Source: Calycina herbarum (Eukaryota; Ascomycota; Leotiomycetes; Helotiales; Pezizellaceae). Taken from it: 64,000 bases of DNA. The stretch lies in NCBI GenBank assembly GCA_001414485.1, contig LLEY01000067.1:124001-188000 (forward strand), given 5' to 3'. The translations under genes were made by a program, and so were the position numbers. The notes below the pieces were generated by a model, which was given only the letters and a program-made list of their open reading frames with translations, made no database searches and was not told where the DNA came from. Below are positions 49,062 to 61,049 of the stretch, one piece after another. Position 1 is the stretch's first letter; each line of letters begins with the position of its first letter.

Positions 49062-49835
49062 ATGCCTTCGTTTTCCAATTTCGTCACCATGCTTGCGTGG
49101 TCTGCCCTTCTTTTCAATGCCTCTGCGATGGCAGCTCTGCTTAGAAGACAGGATGCAGCTGTTAATACGACTACCATACCTCTTCGCATCATGTCTCTGG
49201 GCGCATCAGTAACCTTCGGGGTTGGTTCCACCACAGGCAACAGTTATCGCAAAAATCTTCTGGATCTCGTCACCACAAATGGAGTTTCACCTTCTGTTCA
49301 ATACGTCGGTGACAAGAACAATGGAAATTTCGACAACAATGCTGTTGAAGCAACCAACGGATTCACCATCTCGCAAATCGCCGGTCTGGCAAATACCGCT
49401 GTTCCTCAGTTCTTACCCAACTTGGTCCTCATGGATGCGGGAACGAATAACTGTAATGGTGGAGGACTTGTTTCGGACGCTGGTGCGCAAGTTACAACAA
49501 TGATCAATAATGTTTTTGCTCAAAGTCCCGGAGTTACCGTTATTCTCACTACTGTTCTTGTCAATTCGGTTGCAGCTCAAGATGCTTGTAGAGTGGATGA
49601 GAATAATCAGTACACGCAATTGGTGGCTACGATGCAAGCAGCGGGCGCAAAATTGGTGTTTGTGGATATGCGTAGCCCTGCTGGGCCTTTAGTGACGGAT
49701 CTTGCTGATGGGAGACACCCGAATGACGGCGGTTATGTGAAGGTGGCAAATGTTTGGTTTTCTGGAATTCAAGAGGTTATCAATAAGGGGTTGTTGGTTG
49801 AACCTGTGGCTTTACCGACGACTTCGAGGGCATAA
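49062..49835 (+). CDS. Secreted SGNH/GDSL-type esterase
   Basis: A 257-residue intronless protein with an N-terminal secretion signal and a probable dibasic processing site (LLRR, about 26-29). SGNH blocks are visible: the nucleophile Ser49 in MSLGASVTFG (Ala replaces the usual Asp of GDS), GTNN (about 127-130) for block III, and DGRHP with Asp216 and His219 as the other catalytic residues. The arrangement is closest to fungal CE3-type acetylxylan esterases, which deacetylate plant cell-wall polysaccharides, but rhamnogalacturonan acetylesterase-like or lipase activity cannot be excluded. Gly-Ala-Ser instead of Gly-Asp-Ser is uncommon but occurs within SGNH enzymes. Confidence 0.85.
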   Translation: MPSFSNFVTMLAWSALLFNASAMAALLRRQDAAVNTTTIPLRIMSLGASVTFGVGSTTGNSYRKNLLDLVTTNGVSPSVQYVGDKNNGNFDNNAVEATNGFTISQIAGLANTAVPQFLPNLVLMDAGTNNCNGGGLVSDAGAQVTTMINNVFAQSPGVTVILTTVLVNSVAAQDACRVDENNQYTQLVATMQAAGAKLVFVDMRSPAGPLVTDLADGRHPNDGGYVKVANVWFSGIQEVINKGLLVEPVALPTTSRA

Positions 49836-50079
49836 AGTCAAATTTCGATTCTTGGTCCTTTATTTGGCAACTTAAATGCTATTTTCATCACTCTTGATCT
49901 TATTGGTACGCAAATTTGAGCTTTAGTTGTGTGATTTCTTCTATCTGTTCCCAATCTTGGCATTTACCAGTCACTCACCAGCGCAAAGTGACCTGTTTAA
50001 GCTCCATTTCCTTTGTAGTGGTATCGCACATCTGCATATATTTTATATCAATCGTTCTTTGTTAACATCACAATGTATG

Positions 50080-50800
50080 CTACGTAACGTAACTTCATCT
50101 GGTACGTACTCGCAATTCTCGTCTTTGAGGTTCCCCTCTTCCTCAGATATAACCCAGCGGATTAACATACTGATCATTGCTGAAGTCCATGTGCCCTCTT
50201 TTCTCGACATTTTCGACGCAATCTCTAGAGCATCTTAACGCAATTTCCGATTCTTGTAGAGAAGGCCGATGAGCATCAACGGGGACATCATTTGGCCGTG
50301 GAAAACGAAAGATTCAGCTTTCCAGTAATCTTCAGAGTACGATATTATCGTCTTAATCAGAATTATAATATCCGTCGCCTGCTCTGTAAAACGCATAGGT
50401 TTCTTGTAGACGCGCAATGCGATAGACCCAACAATCATACAGCATGTGAGAAAATTGACACTCAACATTGTTGTGGATCAAAAATCGTTAAGTGAGGCTT
50501 CATCGCCTGCACTTTCAAAGTTCCGACGAGATTCTTGGAGTAATGGTTCGTATGCATCAGATTAAGCTACCCATTCCTGGCAATGTGGCACGTATTCGGG
50601 GGCTTCGAGAACGTCTGAGGAACTTGGAATCTTAGAATAGATGTCCTGGTATTGTTGATTTTCAAAGCTTTTCTGGAGTTGTAACATGTGCCCATTTGTG
50701 TCTTTCGAAAACAGTTGTAACATACACACGCGCGCCTGTGAAAAGTTCGTGAATGATTCTAGTATACCATCCTCTAGCTTATGCATTCGAAGCAAGTAAT
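50080..50800 (-). pseudogene. C-terminal part of a fungal Zn2Cys6 transcription-factor-like gene, broken
   Basis: One continuous minus-strand frame from about 50,795 to about 50,085 reads like the C-terminal regulatory region of fungal Zn2Cys6-type factors: LEDGILESFTNFSQARV, LEAPEYVPHCQEW, SDAYEPLLQESRRNFESA, FHGQMMSPLMLIGLLYKNRK, DALEIASKMSRKEGTW and WVISEEEGNL. It is interrupted by three in-frame stops: TAA after QEWVA (about 50,565), TGA after SLNDF (about 50,485) and TAA after NRKLR (about 50,238). The last two look like single C-to-T changes (CGA, CAA). No frameshift is needed. The N-terminal zinc cluster was not found. The part upstream to about 51,030 may belong to it but is unresolved. 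Confidence 0.75.
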
Positions 50801-51029
50801 CAGGGAGAACACGTTAGGGTCTATAAGGAACATAAAACAGGTTAAATTCCAGTCCAAGAATCGTAAAACTTTCCAGAATTACTCCATCGATAGGGGGTGG
50901 CCCGTTGCGCCATCTTTTTTGTCGAACGAACGACGTAAACCGTAAATGGCTTCTTGATGTTGTTCATAAACGAAATCCCGACGCAATCTGAATGTCTCTT
51001 TCTCATTAACAAAGAAGCACACCTCACAG

Positions 51030-51885
51030 ATTTATACGAGCATTATGGAGAAAGAACCGGCATATAAGTATGAGGCTTAAGCGACCTGTTACTTCCACTT
51101 TTCCCCCGATCTTCCTTGCCCATGAGCGATCTACACAAGGTAACTGGACATTTGGGCGCTTAACTCTTACGGCCGTACCTTTGGACCACAATCAAAATAG
51201 ATGTGCTAGAAAAATATGCTATGTATCTGCATACACAGGGTTTTTTACGAATGCCGGTGGCTCGTAAATGCGCTACTCTGCAATAGGACATCAACATGGT
51301 GGGAGACTAACTCCATCGGGGAAATCTTCAAACCGAGAAAAATATACCCATGTCTGAACATCGCGTCACATTCCTGCATTTGGCTCACCGGAGGGTGGCA
51401 AAATATGTGACTAGTGTACAAGTAGATATGCTACAATTGAACCATGTTTGTGCATGTATATAGAGGTGTTTTACGAGTACCGAATTATTTAGCCGCCAGA
51501 TTTCAAGTGGGGGCGAAAATGGGGGCCAAATCCGTATTCCTAAATCCTACAATGCGTCAAGGGTTTCAACGTTAAACGATGTGATTTACGTGAGTTCTTC
51601 TGGCTAATGAATCTTCAGCGAAAGGGTGCCTTCTCTAGAACCGGGATTTCAAAAACAACCTCGACATCAAAGTTAAGTCTACAGGACACGTTCCACCTTG
51701 CAGCCCCCCATGCAGTAAGAGCAAACGGGGTTCAGAGATATCTCCTCCCCAAGTCCCCGCCCCGACGCTCCATCAGAAACAAGACAGCTTTGTTTGGTAA
51801 CACCAGATACCTTTGGACTAAGGAGATTCAAAGTTTCGAGGTAGGAAAGAGACCAAGGAAAAAATAGCGTCAATCGAAACAACCT
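51030..51885. other. Intergenic, no gene recognised
   Basis: Small ORFs on both strands show no motifs. It may include decayed upstream sequence of the broken transcription-factor-like gene. Confidence 0.4.
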
Positions 51886-52788
51886 TCATTTCCACATTTC
51901 AAAGTCGGGGAAAGAACGGTTATGGATTCTCGTGGCATAATTCATAACAGCAGGAAAGCTTTTAACAGTAGCTGTGGCCTTGGGAGATCTATCAAAAATC
52001 GTCAGCTTCAAGCCACCAACCAACCTTCTTTGAAGTACGTACGCATTCGTCACAAGACTGGCAGTTATAGAACCAAAAAGTGCCGCATCAGCCTCGCTTG
52101 GTCCGGCTCCTCCTAAGACCCAGAAAGGCTCATCACTTTTCTCTTGATCCTTTCTCGAATCCACAAGGAGTGCATTGATATTCTGCCAGATATCCAATCG
52201 AAATGTGGCAATTTCCTCACTGGAAAATCGAGAAGCCCCTTGGGAATGGAGCATAGTGCTGACTTTTCGATAGATGAAGAATCCAATAATCACTTGAAGA
52301 AAATACGGCAGCTTCCAGAGAATGTGTGCCCGCATGGCAATGTAGTTCTCATTCCATTTTTCACAAGACTGAAATGGTGTTAGCTGACCAATTCATCCAT
52401 TACGTAGGTATGAAGGTACAAAAAGATGACTTACCTGATAGAAGTACCATTTGTCTTCTAGCAAGGATCTGAGGCCCAGATCATGAGCCCTGTTGGATGG
52501 AGACAGGCTTGCATTGAGATCTGGAAGTAGGCCGTCATCCACCAAATTCGATATGATTATTGTAGAGTCCGACAACGTCGTAGGTTGAATAGCCGAGTCA
52601 GAACTCAGTTCGAGATACGGGATCTTTCCGCGGGGCGCCTTCTGTACCGAACCTGCTTCAGATCGGTATTTTAAACCCGCAAATCGGAGGCGAGCCTCGA
52701 CCTTTGTGACAAAACATGACCATACGTAACACCCTGGCTCATCCCAACCGCGATAGAGAGTTAGTGATTTTGGAGATGCCATTGTCAA
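51886..52788 (-). CDS. FAXC/metaxin-type glutathione S-transferase-like protein
   Basis: Two exons (52788-52435 and 52368-51886; 66-bp intron with a GCTAACAC branch) encode 278 residues. The N-terminal thioredoxin-like domain has the FAXC/metaxin pattern: TLYRGWDEPGCYVWSCFVTK, EARLRFAGLKYRS and APRGKIPYLEL. The C-terminal helical GST domain contains FWVLGGAGPSEADAALFGSI, where family members have GG..PTEADA.LFG. Such proteins are cytosolic or membrane-associated GST relatives, and glutathione activity is not assured. A second in-frame ATG is two codons downstream. It lies in the same orientation as the lactonase-like and FAD-oxidoreductase genes. Confidence 0.85.
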
Positions 52789-53209
52789 TTGTTTTCTGGT
52801 TGACTAGAAATTCTTAATTAAGTGTCGTTGAAATATACTCCTACGACTTCCAACGGACCTGGTGGGATTTGGGCTCGGACTTCGGACACCTGCAGCATGA
52901 GCCGCCTCACTACGCCGCAATATCCAACATACCACGATAATGCCACGATGCCACAGGGTGTGAATTTTAATGATGTGTTTCAAACGCGTCAATTACCCTT
53001 ACTCCGTGCCGGCATTCTTAATACTGTAAAGAGATCGCGCCAGTTCGCGGATCTCGTAGAGCGTAGAGGTCCTAGCAATTCCACCATCAACGATGTCGCA
53101 TTCGCTAAAACTCGCTCTTGCTGATAAACAGGTTTTATAGAGCTTAGATCTGCAATTTGTGTAGATATTTGGGGATAGGGAAAAAGTATGTACATGGGCC
53201 TTAAATTCT
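52789..53209. other. Intergenic between lactonase-like stop and FAXC-like start
   Basis: The 421-bp gap contains the promoter of the FAXC-like gene. A 100-codon plus-strand ORF here lacks support. Confidence 0.5.
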
Positions 53210-54439
53210 TCATGAATACCACACAGCATTTGCGCAACAACCTCCATCTACAAGATCTATGTGGGCAATCGCCGATGCTGTACTTCCGTCGTCCGCCAGA
53301 GCCCAAATTTCCACGAACCCAGTCGCACTATCGGTGATGGCAACGAACTTGTCACTGAACTCGCTTGGCGTAACTGCATTTGCTGAGCCTCCACTGCTAG
53401 TTGTTGGATTCAAAAATAGTTGGCTGATGATACCTCCGTCAGAATCCAATGAAAATGCAGAAATGTAACCCTTATCTGTTGTAGGACGAGCACGAGACGT
53501 TGCCCAAAGATAGTTGCCTGAAAATGATAAGGCAACTTCATCAGACCAGAAGTCACTGTCACTTGCATCTAATACGAGGTCAGGAACATTATTGATGTAA
53601 AATTCTATGCCGATCGACTTACTGGCTGGTATGAGAGGATATATAACATTCAAAAATGAAGGAATTCCGGTCGCCTGGTCAATATTGTATTGTGCCACCT
53701 CGTTTGATCCCTCGAGAAGAACATACAAGTATTTGCCTCCAGGATGAACGGTGACATGCCTGGGATCCGACTTGTTGGAAGGACCGGTTTTGACATCAAC
53801 CAGAGTGACTGCGCCTGTTGAAGGGTCCACTGAGTGAGTCCATAGGGAGTTGGCGGCATCATCTGCTGAATATAGAAAAGTGTTTTCTGTGTTCATTGCT
53901 ACTCCGTGAACACCGGAGGTAGATGAGTAAGTGAAATTCTGAAGTGTCCCTGAAAAGTCCCCCGCTTCATCCACTGATATTACAGTGCCACAGCCAGAAT
54001 TCGACCCAGCAAAGGGAACTCCATAAACGGCATATGGAGGTTGGGAAGCTGCAAGCACGTAAATTCCTGTCGAAGTACAATTCTCGCTGCCCTGGACTGT
54101 TATAGCGTTGGATATATCAGTTGCATTCCCAAGAGAGTAGGATACGTATGCATTTGCGGTTGTTCGATATACGTTCCCATACAAATTCTTCTTGTCGTGC
54201 TAAGGATATATTAGAGCACACCCCTGAATTTTTAATTGACAACTCACACTGAGAGCTATCCAAGAGCTAGAAACCGCAGCAGTGTAGTTCTGCACCAGAT
54301 CCAATGTCAACGCGACATCGTCAAACTCCAAGGTGTAGAGAGAGTTCGTTCCAAAGGTTCCGACTATCAACTGATGGAGGTCCCCCTTCACAGCATTCGC
54401 AGCACCGAGAAGAAGTAACGAAAAGATTGAATTACGCAT
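53210..54439 (-). CDS. Secreted lactonase / carboxymuconate cyclase-like beta-propeller
   Basis: Two exons (54439-54248 and 54199-53210; 48-bp intron) encode 393 residues. A signal peptide (MRNSIFSLLLLGAANAVKG) is followed by repeated beta-blade segments of the seven-bladed lactonase family (PF10282 type): GVHGVAMNTENTFLYSADD, DPRHVTVHPGGKYLYVLLEG and ALSFSGNYLWATSRARP. Eukaryotic members include 3-carboxy-cis,cis-muconate cyclase of the protocatechuate pathway; prokaryotic members include 6-phosphogluconolactonase. Secretion makes a direct beta-ketoadipate role uncertain. An alternative ATG lies two codons upstream (54445). Confidence 0.87.
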
Positions 54440-54853
54440 GATCATAAGTGAGTGTGGTTTGAAAGACAAATGGAAGCAAAGTCATCTTTGCTGACCAGCT
54501 CAGAAAGAGACAGAAATGGGATATATGTGTCGGGAAATATAACATTGAAAACAAATTACACCATTACTTTTACCCACCCAAGCGATCTGCCGACGGACAT
54601 TTAATTTGTCCAGATATGGAGAAGTGGACGGAAATCCAAGATCTGGTGGACTCATTGCGATGAAGATCTGACGAATTACATGTTTCAAGTTTCATTTTTG
54701 GGTGGGGTCGGTCTATCGCACCTTCCCCCTCGAACCTTAACGCGCGGCCGGATGGAGACTTTATTCCCTGATGATTCTATAAATAAAACAGCAGGAAAGC
54801 AAAACAAAACGAATAACAAGGGAGACTTCATTGGTCAATTAATTACTTCCATT

Positions 54854-56839
54854 TCAGACGACTCGACAAAGTGGACCGTTCTGTGATGGAACTGGATCAT
54901 TTTCTCTGACCTCCCACTTCTCACTGCCAGGTGTCGTTGAAGCCCAAAATACTCCCCAGGGATCTAGCTTTGTTTTAATCTCCAGCAAACGTGGATAGTT
55001 CGAACCAAAGAAGCTTTGTTGCCAATTCGGCTCCTCGATATCTGCCTCATTGAGGTACGCACCACCGCCTGGAGTTACAGCTCGGATTTTCTCCATGTAA
55101 ACCTCTTGAAGTGCATGAGCATCATTGACTTGCTGTTCAGTTTTCCCACGGATCGAGAAAAAGTCGAAGGAATCCGCATGCATGAGACCATTTCGGAAGG
55201 CAGGGTTCACAGCATTGTTTCCTGGATATCCAGCGAGCTGTTCCGTCGCTGCCATATGAATTCCATGAAAAGTGTAGCCAGCTTCAACAGATTCTTGGAT
55301 GGCATCCATGGTTTCACTCCAAAGGGTTGCGTTTTCCCAATTCCGTCGTGGAAAAAGACGACTGCCAAATCTTCCATTTCCTGGTCTATCACCCTGACCA
55401 GTACCGGTTTGAAAACTGCCTGATGGGTTGGTGGGTGTAGGGTTGGTGATAGTAATACCGAGACTTTTTATGGAGTCGACGAATGGCTGGACGAAGGCGA
55501 AAACTTCTTGAACTGATTTGTTTGGCATTTCGACGTTGACATTGAAACTGAAACTCGTGGCACTGTTGCGAATAACATTGCTGAAGGCTGTTCCACCATT
55601 TTCAGTCACAAGCTTACCCCAAAAGAAGAAGACGTTGATTCCCTCCCAGAACTTTGGCAATGCGACATTTGCAGATGTGAATTGAAGGCTGGATCTGATA
55701 ACTGTAATCGGCGGGTATGCCTTGATGATAGCCGAAGTGACAATTCCGTAAGTGGCTGCAGATAATTAGCTTTTTGTTGTAACATAAAATAATAGAGAGT
55801 AGGAAGTAAAAGCAACGTACATCCGCCTCCACCACGCATTGCAAAGAATAGATCTTCATTTGTGCTTGGGTCTGCTGTAACAAACCTTCCATCGGCGGTG
55901 ACAATTTGCAGAGAAAGAGCTTGGTCAGATCCCATGCCATAGGAAGAGGTCAAAATAGAATGGCCACCCCCCGCCATCCATCCCCCATATGGGCCAATAG
56001 TGGTAGTTCCGGCCTGTTGAATCAGTCTCCTTTTTCCACGACATACGATGGGCGCACTTACAGGCACTATTACGCCCATGTTATTTGTGGCCATGTAGTT
56101 GAACATTTCCCAGGTCTCAAGCCCAGCCCCAACTCGGGCTGCTCTGCTGCTGTACTCATCTTGTGTGTACTGTGGAATATACTCAAAACTTTTGAGATAA
56201 TGGGTCCAGATGCTAAGTGAGCCAGCACCAACAGATCTACCAGTCCATTCATGGCCAGTATTCCTTAAATGAGTTATTAGCAAGAGCACTTTTGTTGAGT
56301 TCAGAAAGCAAAACTTACTTTATAACCAGTCTGATGTTTTTGTTTCTTGCAAAATTCACACCAATTTGAATTTGTTTTACGGTTGTGGCGTTTATCACAT
56401 AAACTGGGAAGCCACCTTGTGTGCAGTTTCCCACATTTGGAGTTGAAGTGGCAAAACATGTATCACCTTCTGGCCATTCAGTGAGTACCGTCAATGGGTC
56501 ATTCGTATAAGTGCGTCCGGGATTCTGTTGCAGAGTTCTGCACTTGTTTGCATCGTAAAGAGGACCCGTGTAGCAGACGGATGCCAAAGGCACAGGCTTC
56601 AACAAAGCTCCTCCGAGTGAGGAATTCAGCTGGGACCACTCATCATCTAATGGCCATTCGTTCGTTCCTGGAAATGCTTTACAGCTGGGAAACTCAATCG
56701 GTTTAGAGCTGTCGCCAAACGCTATTGCAGTGAAGTTCGCGACATCTTCAACAGTTAGTTGGAGGGACTCATAGTCGAAATTGATACACCAAGAGACAGT
56801 GAGAAGGGTAAAAAGCGCTGAAAACAGGGAGAAATTCAT
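54854..56839 (-). CDS. Secreted FAD-linked oxidoreductase with BBE domain
   Basis: Four exons (56839-56319, 56263-56062, 56013-55821, 55755-54854; introns 48-65 bp) encode 605 residues. A signal peptide (MNFSLFSALFTLLTVSWC) precedes a VAO/PCMH-type FAD domain containing KNTGHEWTGRS (His about 178, the usual covalent flavin site), GAGSLSIWTH, GPYGGWMAGGGHS and FFAMRGGGGSTYGIV. The C-terminus has a berberine-bridge-enzyme domain (YLNEADIEEPNWQQSFFGSN from about 539, then LDPWGVFWA). Enzymes of this class oxidise alcohols, oligosaccharides or secondary-metabolite intermediates with O2. Many N-x-S/T sites fit secretion. The substrate is unknown. Confidence 0.92.
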
Positions 56840-59800
56840 GGTTTCTGGGGTTTGTAGTAGATACAGGGTGAAAAAAATAGTAAGCTTAGAACGAATCTTC
56901 TTATACTTCTTTTGTAAGGTCAAATACATCTCCAAATTGGGCTCGGCTACCCCCTGCCATTCACTAGGTAGCACATATGTATTGAATGCGTGTGCTTCAA
57001 GGATTTTGCGAACCATAATGCAGATGCCAAGTGGTTATACAAACTCAAGACCAGAAATTGGGTTACAGCTATTCCCTAGCACATGCTTTTCGGGCAGCAT
57101 ATGAGTTCTCCGGCTTGCTGGATACACATTGAGTCTTCGAAAATGGGACTTTTTGAGCACCCAATGAATCAGAAGCATCATTATTTAAGTTTTTTAATAG
57201 GTGAACCAAAAAAAAGATCTTTGCTGTTCTCAAATGATACATCCAAATAACAATTTGGAATAACGAGAACACGGCAAGCAATGGCGTAAGCTTTATTCAA
57301 GGTGACAAATAAACAAGAATATGATAGTTGCCTATTTTACACAAGAAATGCAAAGTCGGATAAAACGAGGACAAGATGCAAGTCAACGAGGTTAAAACAA
57401 GGTTGATGAGAAACTGCCAGCCACAACTTCAAATAGCCTAATTACGGTGCTCATATTGCAGGGTTTCTTCAGCCCAGCCTCAGAAAAACAATGCAAGCTG
57501 CCACTCAGCATAACTTGCTCACGAAAAGATCAATTAGTAATATTCCTCTTTGGGCTTTCAATAGCGCTTGTGCAGAGTGGGGGAACTTTTGTTCTGCAAA
57601 ATGTGGGTGTATGTAAAGAACTCTTGGGGTATTTGACTCTACTACAATTAGCACAGCCAATTTAACTCTCACCACTTCGTCGGATAGAAAGGAGTCATAA
57701 GCAAGCAAACTAGCTTGAATATACAGAAGGTTAAAGGAAGTATCGTGGGCATCCTCTTTCCCTTCAAATAGTTCACGGTGCCAATTTTGCTCCTTTACCC
57801 GGACAACGTTACATTCATCCCTCTATTTGCCGAGAATAGATACGCCGCACACCACTACCTTCACCTCAATGTGGACCGACATTCCGTAGAGTTTCTTGTA
57901 TCCCGCCTCACACAATACTTACAAATCACGGGATGGCTTCGAATCCGGGACAGGTCACCGGTACCTGCATAACTTAAATTGCCATTACCCCCGAACTTGG
58001 ACTTGGGCTCTGAAAATGAGCCAATAAAGTGGAAGCTACTACGAGAGGTTTTGTTACGTGACTTGGAAGCTACGGTACTCGTAAGTTCTTCTCGCGAAAG
58101 GAATTCCAAGCCTCGAACGTAAGCGGCATATCAAAATTCTATGGAATATAATATAAAAGCAAGATAGTTATCTACTTGCTGACACTTTATTTAAATAATC
58201 AATACCATCAGATGACTTTTCTTGCAGATCATCCACTAATATGGTAACCAGGACGAGGGTGAAAAGGAAACAAGCGGAAATGTGAGAACTAAAGTGTACT
58301 CAATGCTCGCTGACTCACGAGACTCCCTCACACCCTATATATCGTTCATTTACTATTCTTGGAGGTTTTTAAATTTGATAAGAAACCGTTATTATGACTA
58401 CCTAATTGGAGACACGCGGTTGAGCGATTTCGGGAATGCAAGCCGAGAAAAGTTGCATTCAAACTGATAAATGCTCCCCGGCAGAGAGGGGTGTTCATCA
58501 ACGGGAGGAGAAAAATGATATGGTGAAGGAACTCACTAATATAGGTACATCATAGTACGACAAAGAGAAGGAGATGTTAGTTGTAGAAAGGATGATGCCT
58601 CAGTTATCTCACTCTCCTACACTTCTTACCCATATTCAATAGTTCACCCCATCAAAAGTGATATCACAGTTTCAAGAGAGACCCCTTTTGGCTCTCCCTC
58701 CTGCTCATCTTTACTTTCAATAACCAACAACATCCCTCTAAAGATCACGCCCACTAATTCTTCTACTCAAATATATATCATTAAGCATCCACTTCTTTGG
58801 TGATGTAGGGGTAAAGTATCATTTTCCTCCACAATCCATCCACAAATCCCGCATTTTCTCCATCCACCCCTCTCTCAGTTCGTTGTGATCTGGTGCGGGG
58901 AAAATAACAATGCCGGTTTTCAGGGAAGTTAAACTGGTCATGGAGTAGATTTAGAGCTCCCGCTGAGAGCGGCGGATACAAACGGTGGTGGTACCAAGTT
59001 ACAATTGGGATGATTGTTCCAACGCTAGTGCAGGAAAGTCCTGGATAAGTTTCTTGTGAAGGAAGCTTTCTTGACTACCGGGTTTCTTCGGAAAGAGGAA
59101 GGGGAATGCAGATGTGGCAAATATAGTCTGCTCTAGCACCGACTTGCTGAAGAAAGAGGTCAGGGCTGAATTTATATTTTTTACCCACAATTTAACTGAC
59201 GCATTTGAGAAATTCCGAAAAGATTGCTAGAGTAGAGGATTGGAAGCCCTTCATGTAACGCCTTCTTGTTAATTTGAAGGATTGATAGAGAGATGCCTTT
59301 TTTTATGGGGGCGTAATTTTAAGCTTCGTCTATATTGTGAATTTGGGTTCTGCTCTCTGCTGGGAATTTGAGTTTTAGCGTGGGTTAGGGTTCAAGCTTG
59401 TTACAAAAGAAAAATTCGGAGGCGGGGTGATATTTTAATGTGAAGGCTTACGCGAAAGCGGGGTAACCGGTACAGTAGGAGACCCTTGGCTTGAAAAGAC
59501 TTCAACCGAACCACAACACAAGAAGCGGAAGTGAATATAAAAATTAGCTAAAATATTTTTGTAAAAAGGCTAAGCGAGAACAAAAAGGGGTTCGCTTCTT
59601 CTATACATCATTCACTAGATGAACACTTGCTCATAACATCAAAGTTTTTAGCGTGGCTTCATGACCCAAATGTGTTTCATAATACTTTAATGCCACTGAT
59701 TCAAACGAGCATCACCTCAAATATGTACCCTCTTTCCTCTTTGTTTAGATACTATGACCAAATAGTGTAAAATATTAGATGCTAAAATTTCCAATCTCTC

Positions 59801-60070
59801 TCCTCTAATCAATTGAGGCATTCTGTCGAGTTTGTTTGCGGTTAGTTGTTCCTCGGTTCCTACGACAAATCTTTTCAGGGGGCTTCAGGCACTTCCAGGG
59901 GCTCTCCGCCAAACTACAGCATACGGAGCCACATCAGCAATCAGATTGCATGCGTTTCATCTCACAACCTGCCCAGAAATCCCACTTGGTCATCAATCAT
60001 GTCTTCGATAAGAATGACATCGCTCTCACTCGCGACCAAGAGATGTCAGGATACTTCCAGGGCCATTCCA
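56840..60070. other. Gene-poor region, no gene recognised
   Basis: About 3.2 kb upstream of the FAD oxidoreductase contains only short ORFs without motifs. Composition is ordinary and RIP signature is not obvious. No transposon ends were recognised. Confidence 0.45.
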
Positions 60071-60074
60071 ACGA

Positions 60075-60420
60075 TGGAATCTCTATCGGCATTAGAACTC
60101 GCGGGGAACATCGTCCAATTCGTGGGTTTCGTGCGCTTTCGGCATCAGGCTCTTGGCTGAGGGTCGTGAAATCTACAACTCTGGAGCTCCAGCGCTTAAT
60201 GCGCAGATACAAGCAGCGACAAATGACCTACTCGATTTCAGTGCCAGATTCCGGGCAGGTTCAAACGGGGCAGCGAAACATATCCGATAATGGGTTCATT
60301 CTTTAGAAGCTATGCCATGAGTGGAACCAGATCGCGGAAGACCTTCTTCAGCGATTGAGCAAGGCCCTGAACGAGCCAGGGAAGTTGGGGTGGGAGGACC
60401 TTCGGTTTTTGCTTGTTTAT
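60075..60420 (+). pseudogene. Broken N-terminal domain of a STAND/NLR-type fungal protein
   Basis: Three short frames in sequence give a known fungal N-terminal helical domain found ahead of NACHT, ankyrin or other STAND modules: MESLSALELAGNIVQFVGFV (60,075), then a frameshift to LLAEGREIYNSGAPALNAQI and AATNDLLDFSARFR, then a further shift to ISDNGFIL, a TAG, and KLCHEWNQIAEDLLQRLSKAL. The order and spacing match the family (SALSLAGNIVQFVDF, SREIYKS, ISD...L..L...C). At least two frameshifts and one nonsense codon mean it is dead. Nothing like a NACHT domain follows. Confidence 0.7.
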
Positions 60421-60429
60421 GATATGATG

Positions 60430-61049
60430 ATGTTTGGGCACGTCGCACTTGGAATAGACGGATATTTCAATTTTGAAAGCTGGGAAACTACGAAAACTCG
60501 CTAGAGGGGGATATTGATAGTAGGGGGTATATGTGCAATTGGTTTACCATTTACGATCTATTATACGATCCATTCCTACCTACGTTGGCGACACGCAGGT
60601 GCTACAAAAGTTCAAAAGAGTCGGAATACTGGTGATGTTTTATAATAGAACATGGTGATGGATGGGTCTCTGGGAAATTGAGCATGATGGTATGACAATA
60701 ACAGGTTAATGAGGAGACTGAATTGTGCAATTATTTGTCTGCTTGGGGACATGAAACATATGTCACTTCAATTTTCTTTTCATAGTTGGTTAGAGAACCG
60801 CACACTTCGTCACTTTGTATCTTTAGAGTGACTTTTCATAAGCTGTTGCTACCACCTGATTAGTCTGCACTTACAGATATTTTCTTTTGGGAGTCGTCAA
60901 TAATCCGTGTAGGTATATCTTTATAAAAGATGTAACCTCCTTCAAGAAAGACATATGCTCCTCAAAATCTATTCAGTAATTCAGTCGACAAGAAATCCTG
61001 CGATTCACTCCACGAACCCCAGACCCTACTACTGGATCAATACAACAAA
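60430..61049. other. Intergenic, no gene recognised
   Basis: AT-rich but non-RIP-like sequence. It may include the decayed continuation of the STAND-type pseudogene and the promoter of the 61050 gene. Confidence 0.4.

Noticed and set aside
57930..57960. TTCGAATCC resembling a tRNA B box
   Set aside because: No A box, acceptor stem or cloverleaf could be drawn around it.
59836..60306. 156-codon plus-strand ORF
   Set aside because: It overlaps the STAND-type relic in a different frame. The relic's family match lies in other frames, so this ORF is a shadow.
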